64,000 nt of DNA, from the NCBI GenBank assembly GCA_024278955.1, contig JAJRSE010000074.1:29792-93791 (forward strand). Direction: 5' to 3'. How positions within the stretch are numbered: position 1 is the stretch's first letter; each line of letters starts with the position of its first letter. This document shows, in pieces, positions 46,140 through 54,848 of this stretch. The stretch is from Planctomycetota bacterium. Lineage in GTDB: Bacteria > Planctomycetota > Planctomycetia > Pirellulales > Lacipirellulaceae. The notes below the pieces were generated by a model, which worked only from the letters and a program-made list of their open reading frames with translations, was not told the origin of the DNA and did no database searches. The position numbers and the translations under genes were made by a program.

Positions 46140-47876
46140 ATGCACGTTCCTAAATTCAACTCGAAAATCATCCGCACTCTTGCCTGTGTCTGGGGCATTG
46201 CCATAGGGTTCATGTGGGCACCCATCGCCCCTGCAAACGCGAGCAACGCATTGCGATATATGCCGGAAGATGCCTTGGGGTTTGTCCTGGTAAATAATCT
46301 GGAAAGCCTTGACGCAAAGGTCAGCCGCTTTACTCTGATCTTCGACCTGCCAGTGCCGGCTCCCCTGACTTTCATCAAGTTTGCCACAGGTTTAGATGAA
46401 GGGATCCGGAAAAAGGGCGACCTCTTAGTCGCTCTGCTCCCGGCTTCCGAACCAACGTCGGAACCTCAACCGATGGTCCTTCTTCCTATCGAGGACTACG
46501 CTAAATTCGCTGCTTCGATCCATGGGGATGCCAGTGGCGAGATTTGCCGAGCCTCAATTGCCGGCGAAGACGTGCTCGTCGCAAAGTTTGGTGAATACGC
46601 ATTGCTGATGAATGTCGAACATCGCGAGACCTTACAATTTCTGCTTAGCCTCCAGCAAGCCCCAGTTGCCGACCTAAAACCCCTCGACCCCTGGATCGAA
46701 AAAAACGATGTCGTGGTTGCCCTGCTGCCAGAAGGCCTTGATGCCCTCTTGAAACTTGGCAACCAAGCCATCTCCAAACAGCCGCCCCAATTCAATGGAA
46801 TGAACGTAGAGACCTTACAGTGGGGGATGGATTCACTGGCCAAAGAAGTCAAGCTGGTGGCCGTCGCAGTTTCTTTGGACGACCAAACCAACTTACGGAT
46901 TAGTAAGCGAGTCCTTCTAAAAGAGGGCGGCAAGCTGTTCGCGATTGCCCCTCTCTTGGATGCCAAAAGCTCGCCTCTGACCGGCTACACCGACCAACCG
47001 TTTGTCGTGGCCGGCGGCGGCCCGATTCCTGAAAGCTGGTCCAAGGCGCTCTCTGCCATGACCCTGCAAATGATGAAAAGCATGCCCAAAGCCTATGGCC
47101 TGGAATCAATCGACGAAGAGCAATGGACAAAATTAGAACACGCTTATTCTTCGATGATGAAAGGACTCCGATCCTCCTCGATGATCCTGTTGCCAGGAGA
47201 AAAAGGCGACCCCTTATTTAGCAACCTCTTTGGTGTTGCAAAAACAACCGGTGCCGACGAGTACCTCGATTCGTTTCTGAAAGCGACCGAATCCTGGAAC
47301 GAAGTGATGGAACTTTCGACCAGCGATCTCGCATTCCGCTACGACGTCACCACCAAAACGATTGCAGATCACAAAGCCTGCGAACTGCTCGTCGATATGG
47401 CTGCCATAGCCAGAGACCCCAACGTCCCTGCATTCAACTGGATGTTGGAAGCAATGTTTGGAGAGGACGGCAAGCTGCGCCAACTGCTCGTCGTCGCAGA
47501 CAAACATTCAATCGTCTATGGAATGTCGAAAGAAGAAGACTTGCTCTCCGTTATCGATCGTCTGAAAGAAGGCGAAACCGGCCTCCGCGACTCCCCCCTA
47601 GTGCAAACCGCTCTAAAACTGTCGCCGACCGAAGCCCCATGGAGGGTGCTTGTCAGCCCACAAGGTTGTGTCCTCTGGGCCAAAAGATTTGCCGAAAGCT
47701 TTCTCGTCCACCTCACGGGCCAACTACCCGAAATCCCCGATTTCGACGCCTGCCCTCCGATTGCTTTGACCGCCAATTTGCGAGAAGGCCAAATCGAAAC
47801 CGATTTTGTCTGTCCCGTAGAAACGCTCAAGGCCCTGGCCACATACATCAAAAAATGTAAAGCGTTATTTCCGTAA
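46140..47876 (+). CDS. Secreted protein of unknown function
   Basis: The 578-residue product has a signal peptide (IIRTLACVWGIAIGFMWAPIAPANA). The mature part begins with LRYMPEDALGFVLVNNLESL, reminiscent of the DUF3352-like secreted proteins in which each segment starts with a mostly hydrophobic strand and a VLVNN-like turn. No catalytic motif or membrane anchor is apparent. It converges with the amidohydrolase gene with a 38-bp gap that has no clear hairpin. I do not recognise a defined family. Confidence 0.8.
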   Translation: MHVPKFNSKIIRTLACVWGIAIGFMWAPIAPANASNALRYMPEDALGFVLVNNLESLDAKVSRFTLIFDLPVPAPLTFIKFATGLDEGIRKKGDLLVALLPASEPTSEPQPMVLLPIEDYAKFAASIHGDASGEICRASIAGEDVLVAKFGEYALLMNVEHRETLQFLLSLQQAPVADLKPLDPWIEKNDVVVALLPEGLDALLKLGNQAISKQPPQFNGMNVETLQWGMDSLAKEVKLVAVAVSLDDQTNLRISKRVLLKEGGKLFAIAPLLDAKSSPLTGYTDQPFVVAGGGPIPESWSKALSAMTLQMMKSMPKAYGLESIDEEQWTKLEHAYSSMMKGLRSSSMILLPGEKGDPLFSNLFGVAKTTGADEYLDSFLKATESWNEVMELSTSDLAFRYDVTTKTIADHKACELLVDMAAIARDPNVPAFNWMLEAMFGEDGKLRQLLVVADKHSIVYGMSKEEDLLSVIDRLKEGETGLRDSPLVQTALKLSPTEAPWRVLVSPQGCVLWAKRFAESFLVHLTGQLPEIPDFDACPPIALTANLREGQIETDFVCPVETLKALATYIKKCKALFP

Positions 47877-47914
47877 GTGCCTTCTCTCTCGCAAATGAAC
47901 GCGCTGCGGTCCGT

Positions 47915-49204
47915 CTACCTGGCTTGCCCTCGCAACCAGGTTTCAACTGGCAACGCATCGCCATGCAGCACTTCCGCTTCGGGCTCGCAACGGCTCTCTC
48001 CGCAAGGAATCGCCGTCATGTCGGCCCATTTACCTGGGGCCAGGCTGCCAACTTCGTCACCTCGCCCAATCGCCTGCGCCCCTGCCAAAGTGCCCATCCG
48101 AAAAATCTGCTGCGTTTCAACTTGCGGGTAATGTTTTGCCACATATCGCATTTCGCTAAGCAAGCAAAGATTCGGATTCGAGGCCCGGCTATCCGTTCCC
48201 AAAACAACGCGCACCCCGGCGTCAAGCATCTCCTCCAGCGGGTACTTTTCGTGCCCAAAGAACGCATGAGTCCGTGGACAATACACGACCGACATCCGCT
48301 CACGTTCGTGCGCCAAAAAGTCGATCTCTTCCGACGAAAAATAGTTACCGTGAATGGCAAGTGCTCTCGGAGCCTTGGCAAGCACCTTTAAATAATCCAA
48401 CGGCTTGGTGCCTCGCGGAATCGCTCCCTCGTCCCACATGCTTCGCTCTGCGAGCAAATCGCGAAAAACCCCGCTTCCCGATTCGAGCAATTCAAGTTCC
48501 TCGGGCGATTCAGCCAAATGCATCGCAACCGGAATTTGCCGCTTGCAGGCAAGATCCACGAGTCGACTCACAAGCAGCGGATGCACCGTATAAGGAGCAT
48601 GGGGGCTGATGCCGCAGCTCCCCACGATTTCTTCCAATAAGTCTAGGGATTGCAATTCCCGGGTCTTCAGAGCGAGTTCAGAGGGAAGCCTGTTTTCACT
48701 AGCAGCTCCGCAAGGATGCTTTTCGAGGCGCTGCTCGACATCCGAAAAAACAGAATCTAACCTCGCCGCAGAAAAACCAATCACTTCCTGAAAAGCTAAA
48801 ACACTTGGGAAACCGGTTGCCGATCGGTAATCAAAAGCAGTGGTTGCAATTTCGCCCAGCGTCGTGACTCCTGCAAGACTCGATTCACGCAAACCAACTT
48901 CGATAGCTTGTTTCGCACTTGTCTGCGAACGCCCACGAGTGGCAATCACCAGCCGAATCCAGTCAGGCAACGACATGCCCGATTGGCCAAGAGGCTCTTC
49001 GAGCCCGCTAAATTCGAGGTGCGTATGAGCATTCACCAGCCCTGGCATCAGCACAACATCGCCCAGGTCGCAAACCGGCGCACCAGACGCTGGGCGATTT
49101 CCGACCAACTCGATACGCCCCTCGCAGACGGTCACAACCCCATCAGCAATGGGCCGGCTATCAACCGGCAAAACCCAACGAGCTTGAAGTGCAAAGCGAG
49201 ACAT
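47915..49204 (-). CDS. Amidohydrolase, candidate aminodeoxyfutalosine deaminase
   Basis: The 429-residue metal-dependent hydrolase shows the TRZ/ATZ-type architecture: a small beta domain, the metal-binding GLVNAHTHLEFSG, later metal ligands in MHLAESPEELELLESG and LAIHGNYFS, and the C-terminal GTDSRASNPNLCLLSEM. It is a zinc or iron deaminase acting on a nucleoside-type ring. Because mqnC and mqnA lie 3.5-5.5 kb away on the same strand, MqnX (aminodeoxyfutalosine deaminase) is the most attractive identity, but S-adenosylhomocysteine and guanine deaminases share the fold. No residue here proves the substrate. It is separated from the upstream exporter gene by 332 bp that contain repeat element C. 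Confidence 0.72.
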   Translation of the reverse strand: MSRFALQARWVLPVDSRPIADGVVTVCEGRIELVGNRPASGAPVCDLGDVVLMPGLVNAHTHLEFSGLEEPLGQSGMSLPDWIRLVIATRGRSQTSAKQAIEVGLRESSLAGVTTLGEIATTAFDYRSATGFPSVLAFQEVIGFSAARLDSVFSDVEQRLEKHPCGAASENRLPSELALKTRELQSLDLLEEIVGSCGISPHAPYTVHPLLVSRLVDLACKRQIPVAMHLAESPEELELLESGSGVFRDLLAERSMWDEGAIPRGTKPLDYLKVLAKAPRALAIHGNYFSSEEIDFLAHERERMSVVYCPRTHAFFGHEKYPLEEMLDAGVRVVLGTDSRASNPNLCLLSEMRYVAKHYPQVETQQIFRMGTLAGAQAIGRGDEVGSLAPGKWADMTAIPCGESRCEPEAEVLHGDALPVETWLRGQAR

Positions 49205-49256
49205 CAGAACAGGGGCTGGGGGCTAGGAAATGCAGGACGATTGCAAAGTCAAAAAA

Positions 49257-49467
49257 ACCGTCAAGAGCGCCAAGTATTAAAAAACAAGAAAAACCGGCAT
49301 TTTTCAGGAAACAGCATGTCTACCTGTTGGTCGAGGAAAAATCATTCTCCCTCCAGTATTTCTAGCCCCAATTCGTTGTGCCCGTCGTGTCGTCGTGGTT
49401 CAACCTAGCGTTGTATTCCCACCCTCTTTCTTCTTTTTCTTGGCGCTCTTGGCGAACTTGGCGGTTC
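49257..49467. repeat. Intergenic element C: facing ends of 9-bp periodic repeats
   Basis: The right end has three TTGGCG hexamers at 49440, 49449 and 49458. The left end has the inverted hexamers CGTCAA (49259) and CGCCAA (49268). The period is again exactly 9 bp and the ends face each other. It lies in the 332-bp gap between the exporter permease gene and the amidohydrolase gene. About 165 bp of unrelated sequence separates the ends. No gene is seen in the gap. Confidence 0.6.
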
Positions 49468-49536
49468 AAAACACCGACTTGGCAATCTGAGACGCAACAT
49501 CAAAACTTACGCATCGGGTGGTAAAGCTCTGGCAAC

Positions 49537-51837
49537 TCAAGCACCAACGAATTGCTGTTCCCTAACCTCTTGAAGCTCCTCTTCCTTGGTGCGTCGATAG
49601 GGGAGCCGATGAAGCCACCATAACACCAAGCCGGCACCAACAACAGAGACCCCAATCGCCCACGGCTGAAATATCGTGATGCCGTTCTCGCTGAAAAACC
49701 ACCTCAGCTTACTTTCCTCCGAGGAGTCTGCCATCTGCCCAGCCAAATTACCTACGGCGAGCCCCAGTCCGTTGTAAATCGCATGAAAAACGATACAAGG
49801 CAACAGCTTTCCGGTCTGGATGGCCAAATATCCCAAGGCCACTCCCACTGCCGCCGCAGAGATTTGCTGCTGCAAGATCGGATGCACAATTCCAAAAGCG
49901 ATTGCCGAAAAACCAATCGCCCACCACTTATGGCCAATATGCCGCAAACCAGAAAGTACAAAACCGCGAAACGCAAGTTCTTCGCAAATTGCTGGAAGAA
50001 CCGCCATGAGCAGCAACAGAGTCCACCAATTCGGCACAAGGTCGATCGCCGAGGTCATCGCTTCCAGCTGCAACATCATCTCAGCCGAAGGAGGATAGAG
50101 ATACTGAACGGCTGTCGCAAACTCCATTCCCAGTGGACGAATAAAAACCGCCAATAAAGCCGCTGCAAAAAGCATTTGCAGCGTTGGCAACCGGTCGAGC
50201 AAAAGCGTTTTCCATGGACTTCGAGTAAACAGGAGCGTCAGCACAATCGTAGGAAAGGCAATACAAACCACTTGGCTAATGAAAATGGCTTGTCGGAAAA
50301 ATGCGTAGTCGATACCTCCGGCCGCGGCAGCCGACATCGCTAGTTTTACAAAAAACTGAATCACCAAAATCGCGACCACACACAGCACACCTTGCGCAAA
50401 ACTCGGAGTCTCGGCCCGATCTCGCACCAAATGCACTAACCAACGACCCAAGTCGAGCCGTTCACTCTCTCGGAATAAAACCGATTCGCTATTGAACTGT
50501 TCCTCTGCCCAGCGAATCGCGAGAAGGCAACAGATGAGCGTCACTCCCACGACCGGCACAACATACGGCAAGGCCTGCCAGTACTGCCCTTCGATTACCG
50601 ATCGAAGCAACAAAACCACTCCCGTCACTGGGATAAGACTATTTCCGAGATTAAGCTCAACCCCTGGCGACAGCGGCAACATCATCAGCGGCATAATCAC
50701 AAGCAGTAAGGGCATTAAATAGTATTGACCTTCCTTCGTGCTGCGAGCAAACGCGGCGCAAGCCAAGCACAAAGCGCTAAACAGGGCCGAGATCGGGATC
50801 AACGCCACCGGCAACCAAGCAATTGCTGAAAGCGGCGGAAGCGACAACGCCTCGCCCCCACCCATACCGCTGATATCCTTAAACTGGGTCAAAACAAAGT
50901 TGGCTGTGAACCCCATACTTGCTAAGTTCAGCAACGCAGTCATCACGCTAAAGCTCATCACCGTCAGCAACTTACCCCAAACGATTTCCCGCCGTTGGGC
51001 CGGGCTCACCAACAGCGTTTCAAGTGTGCCTCGCTCTTTCTCGCCGGCACAAAGATCAACCGCCGGATAGAAAGCCCCCGTCAGCGCCCAAACAAAAAGA
51101 ATAAACGGCAAAATCTTCGACCAGACCGCCGCATGACGTTGCGACGGCTCTGCCACATCCTGCGGTTGCAGCTCAAAGGGGCGAGCCGCATTGAGAGGCA
51201 CATTGCTGTCGCGCAGGTTCGTTTTCATCACGTCAGTTCGCCAATTTCGCAGGACACGTTCCACGCGCAGCTGGGCGATTCGCGACTTTTCGTTTGCCGA
51301 GTTGAAAAAAATCTGGGGCGTTGGTAGTTCGATCGCTTCAGTCGGCTCGCCATAGCCAGCTCGATCAAGAAGCGATTGTCGTACGCTCAGCAGACGCTCG
51401 GTGAATCCTGGAGGAAAATACAGAACCACCTCCACTTTGCCGCTGCCCAACGCTTCCCGAGCCGATTCCAAAGGGTCCTGCTCAAGCAATCCGTCTGGCT
51501 GCGAATCGCGATTCGCCATTTCCTCCGTAGACGCAGCCCCGCTTATTCCAACGAGTTCAAGGCTCGAACGCTCGTCGGCATTTGCGAACAGGGCCAAAGA
51601 GAACTGCTCTTCCTGAATCAATTCGGGAAGCCAATCGTTGCCCTGGAGTTGCTCCTCTCCTACGACCATCACTTGGGCCGCATGGTGGCGCAAAAACTGC
51701 GAGAGCTGGAAAAAACTCATCCCCAAAATCGGATAAAGCAACAGAGGCAACACGGCAATGAGAAACAACGTACGCCGATCACGCAATTGGTCACGCATCT
51801 CGCGAACAAAGATCAGTTTGACGTTATTGAGATTCAT
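49537..51837 (-). CDS. ABC exporter permease fused to CPBP intramembrane protease
   Basis: The 766-residue product joins two families. Residues 1 to about 430 form an ABC-2/NatB-type permease: helix 1 near residue 25 (RTLFLIAVLPLLLYPILG), a large extracytoplasmic loop, then LCAGEKERGTLETLLVSPAQ and further helices. From about residue 520 a CPBP (CAAX-type) glutamic protease domain follows, with the signature AICEELAFRGFVLSG, the motif FGIVHPILQQQ and HAIYNGLGLAV. All known CPBP catalytic residues (EE, R, H, H) are present. The permease partners with the adjacent ATPase, and the protease may act on a substrate of the exporter. The stop of the ATPase gene lies 36 bp upstream. Confidence 0.93.
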   Translation of the reverse strand: MNLNNVKLIFVREMRDQLRDRRTLFLIAVLPLLLYPILGMSFFQLSQFLRHHAAQVMVVGEEQLQGNDWLPELIQEEQFSLALFANADERSSLELVGISGAASTEEMANRDSQPDGLLEQDPLESAREALGSGKVEVVLYFPPGFTERLLSVRQSLLDRAGYGEPTEAIELPTPQIFFNSANEKSRIAQLRVERVLRNWRTDVMKTNLRDSNVPLNAARPFELQPQDVAEPSQRHAAVWSKILPFILFVWALTGAFYPAVDLCAGEKERGTLETLLVSPAQRREIVWGKLLTVMSFSVMTALLNLASMGFTANFVLTQFKDISGMGGGEALSLPPLSAIAWLPVALIPISALFSALCLACAAFARSTKEGQYYLMPLLLVIMPLMMLPLSPGVELNLGNSLIPVTGVVLLLRSVIEGQYWQALPYVVPVVGVTLICCLLAIRWAEEQFNSESVLFRESERLDLGRWLVHLVRDRAETPSFAQGVLCVVAILVIQFFVKLAMSAAAAGGIDYAFFRQAIFISQVVCIAFPTIVLTLLFTRSPWKTLLLDRLPTLQMLFAAALLAVFIRPLGMEFATAVQYLYPPSAEMMLQLEAMTSAIDLVPNWWTLLLLMAVLPAICEELAFRGFVLSGLRHIGHKWWAIGFSAIAFGIVHPILQQQISAAAVGVALGYLAIQTGKLLPCIVFHAIYNGLGLAVGNLAGQMADSSEESKLRWFFSENGITIFQPWAIGVSVVGAGLVLWWLHRLPYRRTKEEELQEVREQQFVGA

Positions 51838-51873
51838 TTCAGTGTTTTTTGATTTGGAGGTTTGATAGTTGAT

Positions 51874-52650
51874 TTAATTCTCAAGCGGTTGCTTTTCAAC
51901 CGCCCTGGGCTCTTCTCCATGACGCTGTATCAAGTCGAAAAACAAATCTTCGAGGTCGCGGTGACCATAAGTCTCGTAAAGCTCATCCATCGAGCCCTCG
52001 GCCAGCATACGGCCCTGATGGACAATAGCCAGCCGGTCGCAAAGACGCTCGGCTTCGCGCATGATGTGAGTTGAAAAAATAATGCACTTCCCCTGGTCGC
52101 GAAGCTCCGCAACCGTGTCTAACAACGCACGCGCGACAAGCACATCAAGCCCGTTCGTCGCTTCGTCGAAAATTAGAACTGGTGGGTCGTGAACGATGGC
52201 TCGCGCAATCGAAACTTTCTGCTTCATGCCGGTCGACATCTTTGCGCCCAGCAAGTCGCGAATCTCCTGCATCTGTAGGCGATCGAATAGCGATTCCATT
52301 CGATCTCGCAAATAATCTTTTTCCATGCCGTAGAGTCGACCAAAATATTCGACCATCTCCCAGGCGGTCATTCGGTCGTAAACCGCGGTGTTCGCAGAGA
52401 TAAATCCGATATGATGCCTCACCAAGGCCGGCTGCGTAACACAGTCAAAACCATTGACCATCGCGGTGCCGCTGGTGGGCTGAAGAACCGTACTAAGAAT
52501 CCGAAGAGCGGTCGTTTTGCCTGCCCCATTCGGACCTAGCAGGCCGTAAACCTCGCCCGCCTGGGCAGAGAAACTCAAGGCGTCTAACGCCACAAACTCG
52601 CCTCGCCGGAGGTCAGCATACGACTTGGTCAAAGACCGAGCTTCGATCAT
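51874..52650 (-). CDS. ABC exporter ATPase (NatA-like)
   Basis: The 258-residue nucleotide-binding subunit has Walker A ([17 protein letters not shown]), Q-loop ([18 protein letters not shown]), a signature in the form [16 protein letters not shown], Walker B ([14 protein letters not shown]) and the H-loop [14 protein letters not shown]. The signature begins STG, unlike the usual LSGGQ, but that variation is common in NatA and drug-export ATPases. With the fused permease-protease gene downstream it forms an ABC-2 exporter. The mqnC gene begins about 120 bp away. Confidence 0.94.
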   Translation of the reverse strand: MIEARSLTKSYADLRRGEFVALDALSFSAQAGEVYGLLGPNGAGKTTALRILSTVLQPTSGTAMVNGFDCVTQPALVRHHIGFISANTAVYDRMTAWEMVEYFGRLYGMEKDYLRDRMESLFDRLQMQEIRDLLGAKMSTGMKQKVSIARAIVHDPPVLIFDEATNGLDVLVARALLDTVAELRDQGKCIIFSTHIMREAERLCDRLAIVHQGRMLAEGSMDELYETYGHRDLEDLFFDLIQRHGEEPRAVEKQPLEN

Positions 52651-52766
52651 AGCTCACTCATTCCAGCATAGGTGCGCGACGGGTAGCAGAAGAATCCTTC
52701 AGGCAATGTGCCTCTTTGAAGAATAACAGCCAGAGCCCCTCATGCGAAGCAACTTCCTTGCTAGAC

Positions 52767-53906
52767 TTAGCTTACGATCGGTAAACCGTGCCGGTTATGG
52801 CGATTTTGCGGAACTGTCAAACTGCTGGGCTCGTCAATCAGCTCATAGAACACATTTCGCTGCCGAGGCTCGTAGCCCAAATCGGCAATCGCCCCTCGGA
52901 TTTGTTCCAGTGTCAGATGGTAAACCGTTCCCGCCTCGGCGACCACATTCTCTTCAATCATCAAGCTGCCCATGTCGTTAGCACCGTGCAGAAGTGCCAT
53001 TTGCCCAACTTTTAGCCCCTGCGTAACCCAGCTCGACTGAAGATTCGCAAAGTTATCTAGGTAAAGCCGCGAGACAGCAAGCGTCTTCAAATAATCAAAG
53101 GAGCCGGAAGTCGGAACCTCGGACATCTCGGTGTGGTCCGACTGAAAAGTCCAACAGATAAACGCCGAGAAACCGCCCGTCTCGTCCTGAAGCTCTCGCA
53201 ACCGTTCGAGGTGCTCGATTCGCTCTGCCAACGTCTCGACATGCCCAAACATCATCGTCCCCGAACCGCGCCCTCCTAGCCGATGCCATACGCGGCAGAC
53301 GTTCAGCCAATCGTCGGTCATCACCTTGCCTCGAGTAATTTTGCTTCGTACGCGATCAACCAAAATCTCTGCCCCACCGCCAGGAAGGCTTCCCAGCCCC
53401 GCGGCCTTGAGACGCCCTAAAACTTCTTCGACCGACAGCTTCGAGATTTTTGTAAAATGATAAATCTCGGGTGGGCTAAAACCATGGATATTCACGCTCG
53501 GAAAATGCCGCTTGATATCCTGAAGCAACTCTTCGTACCACTCCAACTGAAGATCCGGATGCAAACCGCCTTGAAGCAAAATTTGCTCGCCGCCCAGTTC
53601 GACCATCTCCCGGATTTTTGCAACGATGACGTCCCGCTCTAATAAGTAGCCGTTCCCCGACTTGGGAGAACGATAGAAGGCGCAAAAGTCGCATACCGCC
53701 GTACAGATGTTCGAGTAATTGATATTTCGATCGATATTGTACGTGCGGTAACTCTCGGGATGAAGTCGGCGCGAAACCTCGTCGGCAGCGCGTCCGAGGG
53801 CCGTTAAATTGTTCGACTCCAAAAGCCGAAGGCCTTCCGACGGATCAAGCCGTTCGCCTGCTACCGCCTTTTCCAACAGATCATTTATTTTTGATTGAAC
53901 AATCAT
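52767..53906 (-). CDS. mqnC: Dehypoxanthine futalosine cyclase (radical SAM)
   Basis: The 379-residue radical SAM enzyme has the cluster motif NICTAVCDFCAFYRSP (Cys-x3-Cys-x2-Cys), followed by GEQILLQGGLHPDLQLEWYE, HGFSPPEIYHF, LKAAGLGSLPGGGAEILVDR and GSGTMMFGHVETLAERIEHL. The LPGGGAEI and MMFGH...DETGGFSAFICWTFQ segments fit MqnC, which cyclises dehypoxanthine futalosine in menaquinone synthesis; MqnE is the nearest alternative. It overlaps the mqnA stop by 26 bp, so the two are translationally linked. Confidence 0.9.
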   Translation of the reverse strand: MIVQSKINDLLEKAVAGERLDPSEGLRLLESNNLTALGRAADEVSRRLHPESYRTYNIDRNINYSNICTAVCDFCAFYRSPKSGNGYLLERDVIVAKIREMVELGGEQILLQGGLHPDLQLEWYEELLQDIKRHFPSVNIHGFSPPEIYHFTKISKLSVEEVLGRLKAAGLGSLPGGGAEILVDRVRSKITRGKVMTDDWLNVCRVWHRLGGRGSGTMMFGHVETLAERIEHLERLRELQDETGGFSAFICWTFQSDHTEMSEVPTSGSFDYLKTLAVSRLYLDNFANLQSSWVTQGLKVGQMALLHGANDMGSLMIEENVVAEAGTVYHLTLEQIRGAIADLGYEPRQRNVFYELIDEPSSLTVPQNRHNRHGLPIVS

Positions 53907-54714
53907 CGAGGGCTATACTCGGCGGTTCTTGGATGAAATTCAACTCCGCTGCATATTGGTAGAACAACTCGAGACCGCGAAGTTGCTTGCTTCCCAAATG
54001 AAAATGCAGATGATGACAAAGATACTCCTCTACCAGCTCAAGCGGTAGCTGCATTTTGGCAGACTGCTCTTTGGCAATCGTGGCCAAGTTGCTGCACCCG
54101 TTGTCTCGAGCTTTGCTAAGCACCAGGGACAGTTCCTCGGTCTCAACCTGCGGGCGAGCGACCCACATGGCAAACACCATCGGCAGCCCAGTCCAGCGGC
54201 ACCATTGCTCTCCAAGATCCCAGACTTCAACAAACTGGCGCTCGTCGTTGAGAATCGCTCGATCGCCAATCACCAAGGTCGCATCGGCACAAACCTGCTC
54301 TGGCGATTCGCCCACTGGCAGCAACGTCAACTCGGGATGGACCCCGTGGAGCTTGCTCAGCAAAATTTGGGCCAGCACCACGCTAGTGCGCGAGCCCTCA
54401 TCCAGCGCTAGGCTACGTACTTCACTCGGCGGAGTCCGAAACATGAGCTTCACACTCAGCACCGGCCCGACACAGCCGATGCAGGCATCAGAAACAATCA
54501 ACCACTCAGGATGCTCTGCCAACTCAATCGAGGGGACCAAAGCAGCGTCCAGCTCTCTCGCAGCCAGGGCGTCCGCTAGACGGCTTGGGTAGTCGAACAC
54601 CAGCTCGCCTTCGCGCAATTGCTCAGACAACCCTTGAACCAACGGCTTGGTATTGAGGTAGTTCACTGCGCCAATTCGCAGCGGTGGCAAAAAGCTGGCT
54701 TCAAATGTCGACAT
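53881..54714 (-). CDS. mqnA: Chorismate dehydratase
   Basis: The 277-residue protein catalyses the first committed step of the futalosine menaquinone pathway, making 3-enolpyruvylbenzoate from chorismate. It is recognised from the opening RIGAVNYLNTKPLVQGL, the central VFDYPSRLADALAARELDAAL and EGSRTSVVLAQILLSK, and the periplasmic-binding-like fold. The ATG at 54714 is used because a -10 element (ATTATA at 54759-54764, read on the minus strand) would place the transcript start after an alternative TTG start at 54759. It heads an mqnA-mqnC pair. MqnB, MqnD and MqnE were not found in the window. Confidence 0.88.
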   Translation of the reverse strand: MSTFEASFLPPLRIGAVNYLNTKPLVQGLSEQLREGELVFDYPSRLADALAARELDAALVPSIELAEHPEWLIVSDACIGCVGPVLSVKLMFRTPPSEVRSLALDEGSRTSVVLAQILLSKLHGVHPELTLLPVGESPEQVCADATLVIGDRAILNDERQFVEVWDLGEQWCRWTGLPMVFAMWVARPQVETEELSLVLSKARDNGCSNLATIAKEQSAKMQLPLELVEEYLCHHLHFHLGSKQLRGLELFYQYAAELNFIQEPPSIALDDCSIKNK

Positions 54715-54758
54715 ACCAATAAAATGATCCTTGTCCTGCGTGATCGTCTGAACAGGCA

Positions 54759-54764
54759 ATTATA
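54759..54764 (-). promoter_or_regulatory. -10 element of the mqnA-mqnC operon
   Basis: On the minus strand the sequence reads TATAAT, with transcription expected near 54750 and the ATG 40 bases further. The expected -35 position lacks a good hexamer. Confidence 0.45.
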
Positions 54765-54848
54765 GATGGCCTTTGGAGGGCCGGCTAGATCGTCCTGCAA
54801 CAGAGGAACCGGATTTCAAGACGGTCCATTAACAGGTCGCAGCACGAG

